A stretch of DNA of 64,000 nt from Marivirga salinae (lineage in GTDB: Bacteria > Bacteroidota > Bacteroidia > Cytophagales > Cyclobacteriaceae): contig NZ_CP129971.1 in the NCBI RefSeq assembly GCF_030503855.1, positions 503,501 through 567,500 on the forward strand, in the 5' to 3' direction. Below the pieces are notes generated by a model. That model was not told the DNA's origin. It did not search any database and saw only the letters and a list, made by a program, of their open reading frames with translations. Each line of letters opens with the position of its first letter. Positions within the stretch are counted from its first letter, which is position 1. Positions 1 to 8,479 of the stretch are shown here, in pieces. A program made the position numbers and the translations under genes.

Positions 1-200
1 TTTTTTTCACTAAGTAAATTCATGGCTTTTATATTTAAGAGTTTGTAATAATTAACTACTGTAAATTTAAAGTTAAGTAGAGTGTAGAAAAATGACCTTT
101 ATGGCTGATTCAAAAGATTTTTATCATTTTGTAAATATTGATTTCATGTCTGGTAGATTGTATCATAAGATTTATTGACAAGCCCCAATGCAGATACCAA

Positions 201-638
201 TTAAGCATTATGTATCCCTTCCCAATAATCTCTTACAAATGCCAATTTTTGACTTTTTGTTATCTTATCTGAATTGCGCAAAGTAATCCTCTTCTGCTCA
301 AAGTGCTTACTTTCATTTAAATGATTATTCAAAAGGTCTTTAGCTTTACCTTGTCCAAATATCAAAATGTCATCATAACTTAACAGCTTATTTTCCAGTG
401 TTTTGATGTATGATTTTAATTCATTCTGAGAGATACTGTGGTTAGTTTTTTCATTATTGGATGCAAATAAAGGCATTGAACCAAACCTGGTATTATTACT
501 TCCTTCACCTTCTTCTCTTTTGATTTTTTTGTAAGGAGAAATTACCTCATCTATAAAGGTGTAATTACCATCCGACCTCCCAATAAATTGTGCTTTAGAG
601 AGATTCAGAAATACTGCGATTTTCTTTGAATCAGACAT
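201..638 (-). CDS. Small eRF1-domain-like (baeRF-type) protein
   Basis: This 145-residue soluble protein has no signal peptide. Its C-terminal half has a stretch reading ILIFGQGKAKDLLNNHL, which resembles the conserved segment of bacterial eRF1-like (baeRF / host-attachment-like) proteins, where a hydrophobic strand is followed by a GPG-type turn and an amphipathic helix. The N-terminus (KKIAVFLNLSKAQFIG) fits the first strand of the same fold. The middle, about residues 35-70, is polar and probably disordered. It lies 40 bp downstream of the SDR gene on the same strand and may be co-transcribed with it. A role in translation or ribosome rescue is only suggested by family resemblance. ATG start. 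Confidence 0.6.
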   Translation of the reverse strand: MSDSKKIAVFLNLSKAQFIGRSDGNYTFIDEVISPYKKIKREEGEGSNNTRFGSMPLFASNNEKTNHSISQNELKSYIKTLENKLLSYDDILIFGQGKAKDLLNNHLNESKHFEQKRITLRNSDKITKSQKLAFVRDYWEGIHNA

Positions 639-678
639 AACCTTAAATTTTAGATAAATTATGAAGTACTGAAAAAAA

Positions 679-1434
679 TTATTGGGCTACCCAGCCGCCA
701 TCCACTGCCAGTGCTTGACCTGTTACAAAAGAAGATGCATCAGAACAAAGCCATATGACTGCTTCTGCAACTTCCTCAGGTTTCCCTAACCGGCCTACAG
801 GTTCCATATCCATAAACTGTTTTTCTATTTTCTTATCCTTGCCGGTAAATCGGTCTATCATAGGCGTTTTAATAATACCTGGACAAACCACATTTACTCT
901 GATACCTAATTTGGCATAATCCGAGGCGGCATTCTTTGTCAATCCAACAACTGCATGTTTGGACGCAACATAGGCAGGGGTTCCTGCAAAACCTACAAGC
1001 CCTGCAACAGAAGCATTATTGACAATGGCGCCTTTTCCTTGCTTGAGCATATGCGGAATTTGATGTTTCATGCACAGCCAAACTCCGTCAATATTTACAT
1101 TCATAACATTAGTCCAATTATTATTGGTGCATTCATGCGCTGGGGCGGCTAATCCTTCAATTCCGGCATTATTGAAAGCAAAATCAATCCTTCCAAATTT
1201 TTCTATTGTTTGCTCTACCATATTGATAACATCGGATTCTTTAGACACATCACATTTTACAAATATTGCAGTGCCCCCTAATTTTTTGATGGTATTGAGA
1301 GTTTCCGAGTCTTCTACCACATCTGCAATGGTCACTTTTGCACCATGTTTGGCAAATAGGATAGCAGTGGCTCTTCCTATACCAAAAGATCCACCAGTAA
1401 CTATGGCTACTTTATCTTTAAATTGATTTTCCAT
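679..1434 (-). CDS. Short-chain dehydrogenase/reductase (SDR)
   Basis: This is a 251-residue classical SDR and a probable cytosolic NAD(P)-dependent alcohol/ketone oxidoreductase. A Rossmann fingerprint TGGSFGIG sits at about residues 14-21, followed by an acidic residue after strand 2 (TIADVVED, favouring NAD), the NNAG motif near residue 88, catalytic Ser near 141 (NNASVAG), and YVASK near residue 155. The C-terminal segment FVTGQALAVDGGWVAQ is the usual SDR ending. The length is typical. The substrate cannot be inferred; relatives are annotated as glucose 1-dehydrogenase or 3-oxoacyl reductase. It is probably the first gene of a two-gene unit with the eRF1-like gene. Confidence 0.9.
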   Translation of the reverse strand: MENQFKDKVAIVTGGSFGIGRATAILFAKHGAKVTIADVVEDSETLNTIKKLGGTAIFVKCDVSKESDVINMVEQTIEKFGRIDFAFNNAGIEGLAAPAHECTNNNWTNVMNVNIDGVWLCMKHQIPHMLKQGKGAIVNNASVAGLVGFAGTPAYVASKHAVVGLTKNAASDYAKLGIRVNVVCPGIIKTPMIDRFTGKDKKIEKQFMDMEPVGRLGKPEEVAEAVIWLCSDASSFVTGQALAVDGGWVAQ

Positions 1435-1788
1435 GATAATACTTGTTAAAAGAAATCTTTGAAATTAATCTAAATGTAGTATGCTAGAAAAAGAAAAGGA
1501 ATGACTGGTGTAGCCATCATGTTGGATTTTTGTCATTAATTATTTGGGACTGAAATCTTTGTCTTAATACAAGCGCCAAGCCCAATTGTCAAACAAACTA
1601 TGAACTTGAATTTTTTCTGGCTCTTTCCAGTCTTATTGGCGGTTTCTATATTGAGGATTCTTAAATTTATAATTGATTACTCAAGATATTTTAAAGAATT
1701 AAATTCAGTTGCTCACTGAAAAACTTGTAGCTTTGCTTAGTGCAAATTCGCATATATTTTTATCCAATATTTAATCTATATTACAAAA
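1435..1788. other. Intergenic region between SDR and radA
   Basis: This 354-bp divergent spacer must carry promoters for the SDR (leftward) and radA (rightward). A TAnnTTTG box is visible for radA. It also holds a 39-codon open frame (1600-1719, rightward) that could encode a short hydrophobic peptide. No repeat or RNA structure was recognised. Confidence 0.5.
1709..1735 (+). promoter_or_regulatory. Candidate radA promoter
   Basis: A Bacteroidota-type -7 element TAGCTTTG lies at 1728-1735, with TTG at 1709-1711 and a 16-bp gap, slightly short of the usual 17-23. It is 53 bp upstream of the TTG start of radA. Consensus match only. Confidence 0.4.
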
Positions 1789-3153
1789 TTGGCAAAAGTT
1801 AAATCAGCATATTTCTGTCAGGAATGCGGACATGAATCACCTAAATGGGCTGGAAAATGTCCTTCTTGCGGGCAGTGGAATACTTTCGTGGAGGAGGTAG
1901 TGACAAAAGAAAAATCTTCCAGTGGTTATCAATCATCTAGTAAAAGAGCCAATAAACCCGTTGCTATTCAAGAGGTAGAAAGCACGAGTGAAGCAAGAAT
2001 TAAAGTAGCCGATCGTGAACTTAGCCGAGTTTTAGGAGGGGGAATTGTACCTGGTTCATTGGTTTTAATTGGCGGAGAGCCCGGTATAGGGAAATCTACT
2101 TTAATGCTTCAGATTGCCCTTCAACTTTCTAATCTTAAAGTGCTATATGTAAGCGGTGAAGAAAGTGCTCAGCAAATTAAAATGCGAGCAGACAGAATGG
2201 AGCATGATTCCAAAAATTGCTTTATCCTCACCGAAACCCATACTGCTGATATTTTCAGGGAAGTAGAAGCTTTAGGTCCAGATTTATTGGTGATTGATTC
2301 CATCCAAACTTTACATTCCCCAAAAATTGAATCTGCAGCAGGAAGTGTGGGCCAGGTGAAAGAATGTACAGCGGAACTGATGCGCTTTGCCAAAGAAAAT
2401 AAAATCCCAGTATTTCTAATTGGGCACATCACAAAAGATGGAGCAATTGCAGGACCTAAAGTTTTGGAGCATATGGTGGATGCAGTTTTACAATTTGAAG
2501 GGGATCGTCATCTTACTTACCGCATTTTAAGGACTACCAAAAACAGATTTGGCTCTACTAATGAATTGGGCATTTACGAAATGATGCAAAACGGATTGCG
2601 TCAAGTTAGCAATCCCTCCGAAATATTAATATCACAAAAAGATAAAGACAGTAGTGGAACCGCAATTGGGGCTACCTTAGAAGGCAACCGTCCTCTTTTA
2701 ATTGAAATCCAAGCCTTGGTGAGCCCTGCCACTTATGGTACTCCTCAGCGATCTGCCACGGGCTATGACAACAAAAGATTGAACATGTTGTTGGCAGTTT
2801 TGGAAAAAAGAGGGGGATTTCGATTAGGCATCCAAGACGTATTTCTAAATATTGCAGGAGGAGTTCGTGTGGAAGACCCTGCTATAGATTTGGCTGTATG
2901 TGTGGCCATTATTTCTTCCTTGGAGGAAATTCCATTATCATCAAAAACTTGCGTTGCTGCTGAGGTAGGTTTGAGTGGAGAAATCCGTGCAGTAAACCGA
3001 ATTGAAAACCGAATAGCAGAAGCAGAAAAATTAGGCTTTACGGAAATATTGGTTTCCAAATTTAGTATGAAAGGAGTCGATACTTCTCGCTATAATATTG
3101 AAATTAAGACCTTTAGTCAGCTAGGAGAGGTAGTAAGCTATTTGTTCGGTTGA
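1789..3153 (+). CDS. radA: DNA repair protein RadA
   Basis: RadA (Sms) is a RecA-like ATPase and DnaB-type helicase that drives branch migration during recombinational repair. The 454-residue product has the N-terminal zinc finger (C10, C13, C24, C27), Walker A GEPGIGKST near residues 96-104, the RadA-specific KNRFG motif at 251-255, and a C-terminal Lon-protease-like domain from about 270 onward. Translation begins at a TTG codon, giving the MAKVKSAYFCQECG start expected for the family; no suitable upstream ATG was seen. Its length is normal. It is monocistronic, with a promoter box about 55 bp upstream. Confidence 0.97.
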   Translation: MAKVKSAYFCQECGHESPKWAGKCPSCGQWNTFVEEVVTKEKSSSGYQSSSKRANKPVAIQEVESTSEARIKVADRELSRVLGGGIVPGSLVLIGGEPGIGKSTLMLQIALQLSNLKVLYVSGEESAQQIKMRADRMEHDSKNCFILTETHTADIFREVEALGPDLLVIDSIQTLHSPKIESAAGSVGQVKECTAELMRFAKENKIPVFLIGHITKDGAIAGPKVLEHMVDAVLQFEGDRHLTYRILRTTKNRFGSTNELGIYEMMQNGLRQVSNPSEILISQKDKDSSGTAIGATLEGNRPLLIEIQALVSPATYGTPQRSATGYDNKRLNMLLAVLEKRGGFRLGIQDVFLNIAGGVRVEDPAIDLAVCVAIISSLEEIPLSSKTCVAAEVGLSGEIRAVNRIENRIAEAEKLGFTEILVSKFSMKGVDTSRYNIEIKTFSQLGEVVSYLFG

Positions 3154-3327
3154 TAATTAGAATATTATATTAGGTTTCATTTAACAGATAGATTTACTTC
3201 TTAAGGTATAAAATATATTTTCGATTTAATCTATTCTTACATCAAGTATTAAATGATATACTTTAACCATTTTTCCAACTGAATTAATTTTCACATATTT
3301 GAGTTTTTTCTTTCAAATTGAATTTTT

Positions 3328-3930
3328 ATGCAAGAGTTTTTTCAAGAATTAGGGTTTTCAAGTAACATATTTGCCTTTGTAATTCTTCCATTACTAATTT
3401 TTTTAGCACGTGTGGCTGATGTTTCCATAGGTACTATGCGTGTAATCTTAGTGATGCAAGGTAAAAAAGGTCTTGCTCCGCTCTTGGGTTTTTTCGAATC
3501 CTTAATATGGTTATTAGCTATCGGTCAAATTTTTAAGCACATTGATAATCCGGTGAGTTACATATCTTATGCTACAGGCTATGCTTTTGGAACTTACATA
3601 GGCATAATTGTAGAAGAAAAAATGGCAATTGGAAGAGTAGTAGTAAGAGTAATTACTGCCTTACCTGCAAATAATTTAATTGATTATCTAGAACAGAAAA
3701 ACCATCGGTATTCTAATATCGATGCCACAGGTAATGACGGAAAGGTGAATATCATTTTCACAGTTGTGAAAAGAAACGTTTTGAAAGAATTGATTCCTAA
3801 AATTCAAGAATACAATCCAAAAGCATTTTTCACTATTGAGGGCGTGAAAAAAGTTAGTGATGAAGATGCATCATATAAAGAAAATAAAGGCATCCTTATT
3901 GGTAAAATGTTGGATATTCGGAGTAAGTAA
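3328..3930 (+). CDS. UPF0316 membrane protein (DUF5698/DUF2179)
   Basis: This 200-residue protein has about three transmembrane helices in the first 110 residues, including the characteristic RVADVSIGTMRVI segment of UPF0316/DUF5698. A soluble DUF2179 domain of roughly 80 residues follows (ALPANNLIDYLEQKNHRYS, then IIFTVVKRNVLKELIPKI). DUF2179 domains adopt an ACT-like or PII-like fold and may bind a ligand. The family is widespread but its function is unknown. It lies alone between radA and the DUF4783 pair, on the same strand, with 174 bp separating it from radA. Confidence 0.85.
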   Translation: MQEFFQELGFSSNIFAFVILPLLIFLARVADVSIGTMRVILVMQGKKGLAPLLGFFESLIWLLAIGQIFKHIDNPVSYISYATGYAFGTYIGIIVEEKMAIGRVVVRVITALPANNLIDYLEQKNHRYSNIDATGNDGKVNIIFTVVKRNVLKELIPKIQEYNPKAFFTIEGVKKVSDEDASYKENKGILIGKMLDIRSK

Positions 3931-4012
3931 AATGGATGTTTAATTCTTTTATAAACAAATTTTATGATTGCTTTTTGCATACTCTAATCCATTATGCTAA
4001 TTTGTATAAAAT

Positions 4013-4020
4013 TACGTTTG
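4013..4020 (+). promoter_or_regulatory. Possible -7 box upstream of DUF4783 gene
   Basis: TACGTTTG matches the Bacteroidota TAnnTTTG -7 box. A correctly spaced TTG is not present and the start codon is 106 bp away, so support is weak. Confidence 0.25.
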
Positions 4021-4125
4021 TAATTTTAATTTTTTACTACCAGATTTAAAGTAGAATAAAAAATTGTTGTTAAATATGGCATCATTTTAGCTTATTCACA
4101 TATTTAAAAAGAATCATAAATCCTC

Positions 4126-4530
4126 ATGAAGGAAATTGCTATAAAATATTTCTTAATAATATTTATACTGGGGTTTAGTTTGAACCTTGCCCAAGCTCAG
4201 AATGAATCGCTGTTTGCTGACGTCCGATCTGCACTTAAGGCAGGTAGTTCAAAAGAATTATCTCAACACTTCCATGATAATATAGAGTTAAATATTAAAG
4301 GGGAATCAGGTAATTACAGTAACGTACATGCTGAAATATATTTAAAGGAATTTTTTAAAAAACACGAGCCTATCAGCTTTGAATATGCTCATCAAGGCAG
4401 TTCTAATGAAGGTTTGAAATATGCAATCGGAAATTATGTTCATTCCGAAGGTACTTATCTAGTTCTTATAAGGGCTAAAAAAATTAACGGTAAAGAAAAG
4501 ATATATATAATTGATTTCTCCGAAGAGTAA
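4126..4530 (+). CDS. Secreted DUF4783 protein, intact copy
   Basis: This 134-residue protein has a signal peptide (cleavage likely after AQAQ, about residue 25) and a mature DUF4783 domain. DUF4783 has an NTF2-like cone fold; members are exported, found almost only in Bacteroidota, and of unknown function. Visible features are the repeated FADVRSALKAGSSKELS opening, central EIYLKEFFKKHEP and the C-terminal strand pair ending IYIIDFSEE. The next gene is a close paralogue, and the similarity continues into the upstream non-coding DNA, so the two arose by tandem duplication. This copy is full length. Confidence 0.85.
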   Translation: MKEIAIKYFLIIFILGFSLNLAQAQNESLFADVRSALKAGSSKELSQHFHDNIELNIKGESGNYSNVHAEIYLKEFFKKHEPISFEYAHQGSSNEGLKYAIGNYVHSEGTYLVLIRAKKINGKEKIYIIDFSEE

Positions 4531-4727
4531 TTAACTGTAATCATCCCGTCTTCCAACCAAAATAGTTCACCATTCCTGCTAAAATTTTTCTTGCCTCCTC
4601 ACTGAAACATCCTGTTGTAATCAATCTAAAAAACAAAGGAAACAGCTATTATTATAAAATAAATTAAGTTTTAAGGTATGGCACAATTTTAGCTGACTCA
4701 CTTTTTTAAATTGAATTATTAATCCTA

Positions 4728-5133
4728 ATGAAGGGAATTGGAATAAAATTTTTCTATCTCCTATTATTTTCAAGCTTTAGCAATGGGGATCTATATGGCC
4801 AAAACGAGTCCCTTTTTGCAGATGTTCGCTCAGCACTAAAAGCTGGTAGCTCAAAGGAATTGTCCCAATATTTCCATGATAATATCGGACTCAATATCAA
4901 AGATGAATCGGGAAATTATAGTAAAGTCCATGCCGAAATCTATCTAAAAGAGTTCTTTAAAAAACATGAACCTATTAGCTTTGAATATGCCATCCAACAA
5001 AGCACTAAAGAAGATTTGAAATATGCCATCGGAAATTATGTTCATTCCCAAGGCACTTATTCTTGTTCTCATAAGAGTTAAGAAAATTGATGGCGAAGAA
5101 AAGATATATATGATTGATTTCTCCTTGGAGTAA
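4728..5133 (+). pseudogene. DUF4783 paralogue disrupted by a +1 frameshift
   Basis: This copy matches its upstream neighbour almost residue for residue through YAIGNYVHSQGTY, then runs into an out-of-frame tail and stops at 5081. One extra T at about 5061 explains this. Skipping it restores LVLIRVKKIDGEEKIYMIDF and a stop at 5131-5133, matching the end of the intact copy. The annotated span covers the reconstructed frame. If the truncated form is made it would be 117 residues, keep its signal peptide and lack the last two strands of the domain. The frame beyond the shift looks undegraded, so the mutation is recent, or it is a sequencing error. The end abuts the convergent pspC gene by 6 bp. 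Confidence 0.8.
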
Positions 5134-5139
5134 AAAACC

Positions 5140-5343
5140 TTATCTTTTCCAACTCAAATTTTCTTCTGGCATAACAAACCATAAAATAATATATACTAAT
5201 ATTCCTGGAAAAGCTGCGCTTAATATCGAAATTAAGACATAAAGTAAACGTACTTTTCCTGCATCCCAACCAAAATATTTAGCTATCCCACCACATACTC
5301 CTGCAAAAACTCTTTCTCTTGTTCTTTCTAATTTCTTTTCCAT
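5140..5343 (-). CDS. PspC-domain membrane protein
   Basis: This 67-residue protein consists almost entirely of a PspC domain. A basic N-terminus is followed by the family signature GVCGGIAKYFGWDAGKVRL, then one long hydrophobic segment (LLYVLISILSAAFPGILVY) and the ending LWFVMPEE. PspC is an inner-membrane sensor or effector of the phage-shock envelope-stress response in proteobacteria. Stand-alone short copies are common in Bacteroidota, where their partners are not established. Convergent with the DUF4783 pseudogene. Confidence 0.9.
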   Translation of the reverse strand: MEKKLERTRERVFAGVCGGIAKYFGWDAGKVRLLYVLISILSAAFPGILVYIILWFVMPEENLSWKR

Positions 5344-5435
5344 TTTTCTATTTTTATTATTTTCTAGTTCAATATAAATGCCAAACTTAAAAATCAGGCT
5401 TAATTCTCATATTTAACACTATTACCTTTTTTTAC

Positions 5436-5481
5436 TGTTCATTTATGAACACTTGTTTTTACCATATTGAACACTGTTCAA
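5436..5481. promoter_or_regulatory. Two palindromes, likely operators for the plsC-like gene
   Basis: Two dyads with the same half-site lie here. TGTTCATTTATGAACA (5436-5451) is an inverted repeat with a 4-bp spacer, and TTGAACACTGTTCAA (5467-5481) is a perfect 15-bp palindrome with a one-base centre. The second overlaps the -33 TTG of the plsC-like promoter, so a bound dimeric regulator would block RNA polymerase. The half-site TGAACA and dyad form suit a TetR- or FadR-type regulator. None is encoded next door. Confidence 0.6.
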
Positions 5482-5495
5482 AATCATTATATTTG
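5467..5495 (+). promoter_or_regulatory. Promoter of the plsC-like acyltransferase gene
   Basis: TTG at 5467-5469 and TATATTTG at 5488-5495 are separated by 18 bp, an excellent match to the Bacteroidota housekeeping promoter. The start codon is 25 bp beyond the -7 box, leaving a short leader. Confidence 0.7.
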
Positions 5496-5519
5496 TGGCT
5501 TTAATATTAAAACAATTCG

Positions 5520-6824
5520 ATGCATAATATTGTAAAGTCTTTAATTTACTCTTTTTTACGCACATTAATGAATGTGAGTATGGCTTTTAGTTATCGTAAT
5601 ATCATAGTTACAGGTTATGATAAAATCAAAAATTCTATGCCCGCTCTATTTGTCAGCAACCATCAAAACACATTTATGGATGGTCTAGTTTTGGTAAAAG
5701 TTGGGCATAATATAAGACCCAATATTCTGGTACGTGCTGATATATTCAAATCAAAATGGGCATCCATTGCACTTGACATCATTCGTTTAATCCCAATATA
5801 CAGGAAAAAAGATAATATGGGCAGTGTGGCTCAAAACAATGAAATATTTAAAAAATGTATCGATCTATTTAAGAAAGGTGAGCCATTATTGATTTTTCCG
5901 GAAGGGAATCATGCGATAAAAAGATTTTTAAGACCGATTCAAAAAGGCCCCGCCCGAATTGCTTTTCAAGCAGAGGAAGGAAATAATTTTCAGTTAGGGC
6001 TAAATGTAGTGCCTTTTGGTTTGCATTATGAAAGACATCCGAAAAGATGGCATGATCTACATGTGCACTTTGGAGATGCCTTTAAAGTAAGCGATTTTCA
6101 AAAAGTTTATGAGGAAAATCCCACCAAAGCCAATAAGCAGTTTAATGATAAAATCAGGAAAGATATATCAGCCGAAATGGTGGATATTCAATGGCATGCA
6201 GAATATGAATTTATGGAGCACGTGAGAACATTGTTAAAACCGTACGCCATGAAATGGGCTGAGAACAAGAAATCCATTGTCCATGCAGAAAATGAAGTAG
6301 TAAATAGAATTGCATATCATCTTCAGGAAAATGAAGATTTAACATCCTCACTGAAAGAGAATACAAATAATTATTTTCGAGAAGTAAATAAAAACAAGCT
6401 GTCGGAGGATTTTAAAGCTAAAAAACCAACAATAGTTGAGTTTCTATTTAAAGCAATTGGCATTTTAATAGGTTTGCCTTTTTGGATAATAGCTAAAGTG
6501 ATCAATTTCATACCTGAATTTATTATTGAAAAAAAAGTAATAGCAGGAGTCAAAGACATTACCTGGCATATTTCATTAAGAACTGGGATTTCTATGTTTC
6601 TGTATCCTATATACTATTTATTGATTTTTATAGTATTAGGCTTTAGTATAGGTTGGATTATAGCGGGTATCACAGTTTTCACATTCCCATTAATTTCCGT
6701 TGTAATGTACGAAACAGAATATCATTATAAGAAATTGAGAAATGCATTTATTCTTTTCAAAAAGCCTGAAATAATAAAGCAAGAACAAGAATTAGTGAAG
6801 GAGTTTAAAGGCTTATTTGTGTGA
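5520..6824 (+). CDS. PlsC-family glycerolipid acyltransferase, membrane protein
   Basis: This 434-residue protein begins with a PlsC/LPLAT domain (about residues 10-240). Block I is NHQNTFMD, an HX5D spacing rather than the classic HX4D; this is seen in the related long-form family. Block III is FPEGNHA near residue 125. The C-terminal third has two hydrophobic regions (about residues 300-330 and 350-400), each able to form a helical hairpin. The likely reaction is acyl transfer to a glycerophosphate or lysophospholipid on the inner membrane. It stands alone behind a strong promoter that overlaps a palindromic operator, suggesting control by a lipid-responsive repressor. The exact acceptor is not known. 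Confidence 0.85.
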   Translation: MHNIVKSLIYSFLRTLMNVSMAFSYRNIIVTGYDKIKNSMPALFVSNHQNTFMDGLVLVKVGHNIRPNILVRADIFKSKWASIALDIIRLIPIYRKKDNMGSVAQNNEIFKKCIDLFKKGEPLLIFPEGNHAIKRFLRPIQKGPARIAFQAEEGNNFQLGLNVVPFGLHYERHPKRWHDLHVHFGDAFKVSDFQKVYEENPTKANKQFNDKIRKDISAEMVDIQWHAEYEFMEHVRTLLKPYAMKWAENKKSIVHAENEVVNRIAYHLQENEDLTSSLKENTNNYFREVNKNKLSEDFKAKKPTIVEFLFKAIGILIGLPFWIIAKVINFIPEFIIEKKVIAGVKDITWHISLRTGISMFLYPIYYLLIFIVLGFSIGWIIAGITVFTFPLISVVMYETEYHYKKLRNAFILFKKPEIIKQEQELVKEFKGLFV

Positions 6825-7003
6825 AAAACAAATAGAAAAAAATGATATCTTAGCTAAAAATGATATGAATTAAATAAAAAGTCTCACTTTGGATTTCACT
6901 AAGAATTCTATGAAATGTACTGCTAAAGCTGATTATTTTCAACCCCATAGAAACACCCCATTGACCAGCTAACGTCTTTTTCTTTGTGATCTTGTGATGA
7001 AAT

Positions 7004-7025
7004 AAAAGCAGCCCTCGGCTGTTTC
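7004..7025 (-). terminator. Rho-independent terminator after the SLC13 gene
   Basis: The stem CAGCC/GGCTG with a 3-base loop is extended by one wobble and two A-T pairs. On the minus strand it is followed by CTTTTATTT. It lies just beyond the stop of the leftward four-gene operon. Confidence 0.55.
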
Positions 7026-7034
7026 TATTAAATT

Positions 7035-8477
7035 TTAGCCCCCTACAAAAGGAGCCAGAAAAAATCCAGCAATTACCAGTACAATCACAGCAATGATATT
7101 TAATAAAATCCCTGCTCTAACCATTTGCTTGATGCTTATATAGCCACTGGAAAAGACAATAGCATTGGGCGGAGTGCTAATGGGCATCATAAAAGCACAA
7201 CTTGTAGCCATGGCGACCGGTATGGCTAACAGTAATGGATCAACATCCAATCCTTTTGCAATGCTTAAAACCATAGGAATTGCTATTGTGGTAAGCGCAA
7301 CATTACTCATCACCTCAGTTAAGAATAGAGCTAATGCAGTTAAAATTAATAACAATAACCATAATGGAATATTCTGATACTGACTGATCGCTTCTCCTAT
7401 CATATCTACAAATCCAGCGGTTTCCATTGCTTTGGCAAGTGTCATTCCTCCTCCAAATAATATTAAAATACCCCAAGGAAGATTTTTCATATCTTCCCAG
7501 TTCATCAACATTTTACCTGACTTATTGAGCGGGATTAAAAATGTAGCCAATCCACCAGACATAGCTGTAACCGTATCATTTAAGATTTCAATTCCTAAGA
7601 GTGAATTGATTTGAGATTTGAAAATCCAACATAAAGCGGTAATACTGAATATTACTGCTACCCATTTTTCTTCTTTACTCCATTTGCCAAGTTGCTTTAA
7701 CTCTTGACTAATAAATAATTCAGCTTTCTCAATTTTAGTGATACCATGACGGAAAAGCACTTTTGTCAACATTTGATAAATAATGATTAGCATAACCGCC
7801 ACTGTTGGAATGCCAATAATTAACCAGCTTACAAAGCTGATCTCTTTACCTAAAATACTTTTAACTAATCCTACTAAAACTACATTTGGAGGTGTCCCAA
7901 TGATAGTAGCCATACCCCCAACATTTGCGGAATATGCAATCCCTAAAAACAAAGCTGCTTTAAAGCGATTGAATCCTGAAAATGTATTTTCATGTGCCTC
8001 CAATAATTTAACCACCGATAGTGCAATGGGCAACATCATAACCGCTGTGGCTGTATTGCTTATCCACATACTGAGTACGGCAGTAGCCAACATAAAGCCC
8101 AGAATTATGCCATTGGCATTTGTTCCAGTCAAGCGAATTAAGTTTAAGGCAATTCTTCTGTGAAGCTGATGTTTTTCCATGGCCAAAGCCAACATAAACC
8201 CGCCCATAAATAGGAAGATGATAGGACTAGCATAAGGAGCTGTGGCAGCGGTAAGATTAAACACCCCTGTACTAGGAAATAAAACCATAGGTAAAAGAGC
8301 CGTAGCAAAAATCGGGATAGCTTCAAATACCCACCAAACAATCATCCAAAGTGCAATGGAAAATACATCCCAACCTATTTCAGGAAACCAAAATTGGGGA
8401 TTCGCGATTTGGATTATTAGGAAAAGTAATGGCCCTAATACCAAAGCCGAATATTTCAAAATGGTTTTTTGATGCAT
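7035..8477 (-). CDS. SLC13/DASS family sodium:anion symporter
   Basis: This 480-residue polytopic protein has about 11-12 transmembrane segments. It carries both DASS signature loops: SNTATAVMMLPIA in the first half and SNVALTTIAIPM in the second, the SNT-type motifs that coordinate sodium and substrate. It also has GTPPNVVL and STPPNAIVFSSGY hairpin regions. Homologues import C4-dicarboxylates, citrate or sulfate with sodium; the substrate here cannot be chosen. It is the last gene of a tight operon: only 2 bp separate it from nth, and a terminator follows. Confidence 0.92.
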   Translation of the reverse strand: MHQKTILKYSALVLGPLLFLIIQIANPQFWFPEIGWDVFSIALWMIVWWVFEAIPIFATALLPMVLFPSTGVFNLTAATAPYASPIIFLFMGGFMLALAMEKHQLHRRIALNLIRLTGTNANGIILGFMLATAVLSMWISNTATAVMMLPIALSVVKLLEAHENTFSGFNRFKAALFLGIAYSANVGGMATIIGTPPNVVLVGLVKSILGKEISFVSWLIIGIPTVAVMLIIIYQMLTKVLFRHGITKIEKAELFISQELKQLGKWSKEEKWVAVIFSITALCWIFKSQINSLLGIEILNDTVTAMSGGLATFLIPLNKSGKMLMNWEDMKNLPWGILILFGGGMTLAKAMETAGFVDMIGEAISQYQNIPLWLLLLILTALALFLTEVMSNVALTTIAIPMVLSIAKGLDVDPLLLAIPVAMATSCAFMMPISTPPNAIVFSSGYISIKQMVRAGILLNIIAVIVLVIAGFFLAPFVGG

Positions 8478-8479
8478 AA

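Noticed and set aside
955..1426. Open frames on the plus strand within the SDR gene
   Set aside because: They are antisense to a well-supported SDR with complete motifs and show no independent domain or signal peptide.
5078..5269. Minus-strand frame overlapping pspC
   Set aside because: It reads pspC in another frame and contains no recognisable sequence.
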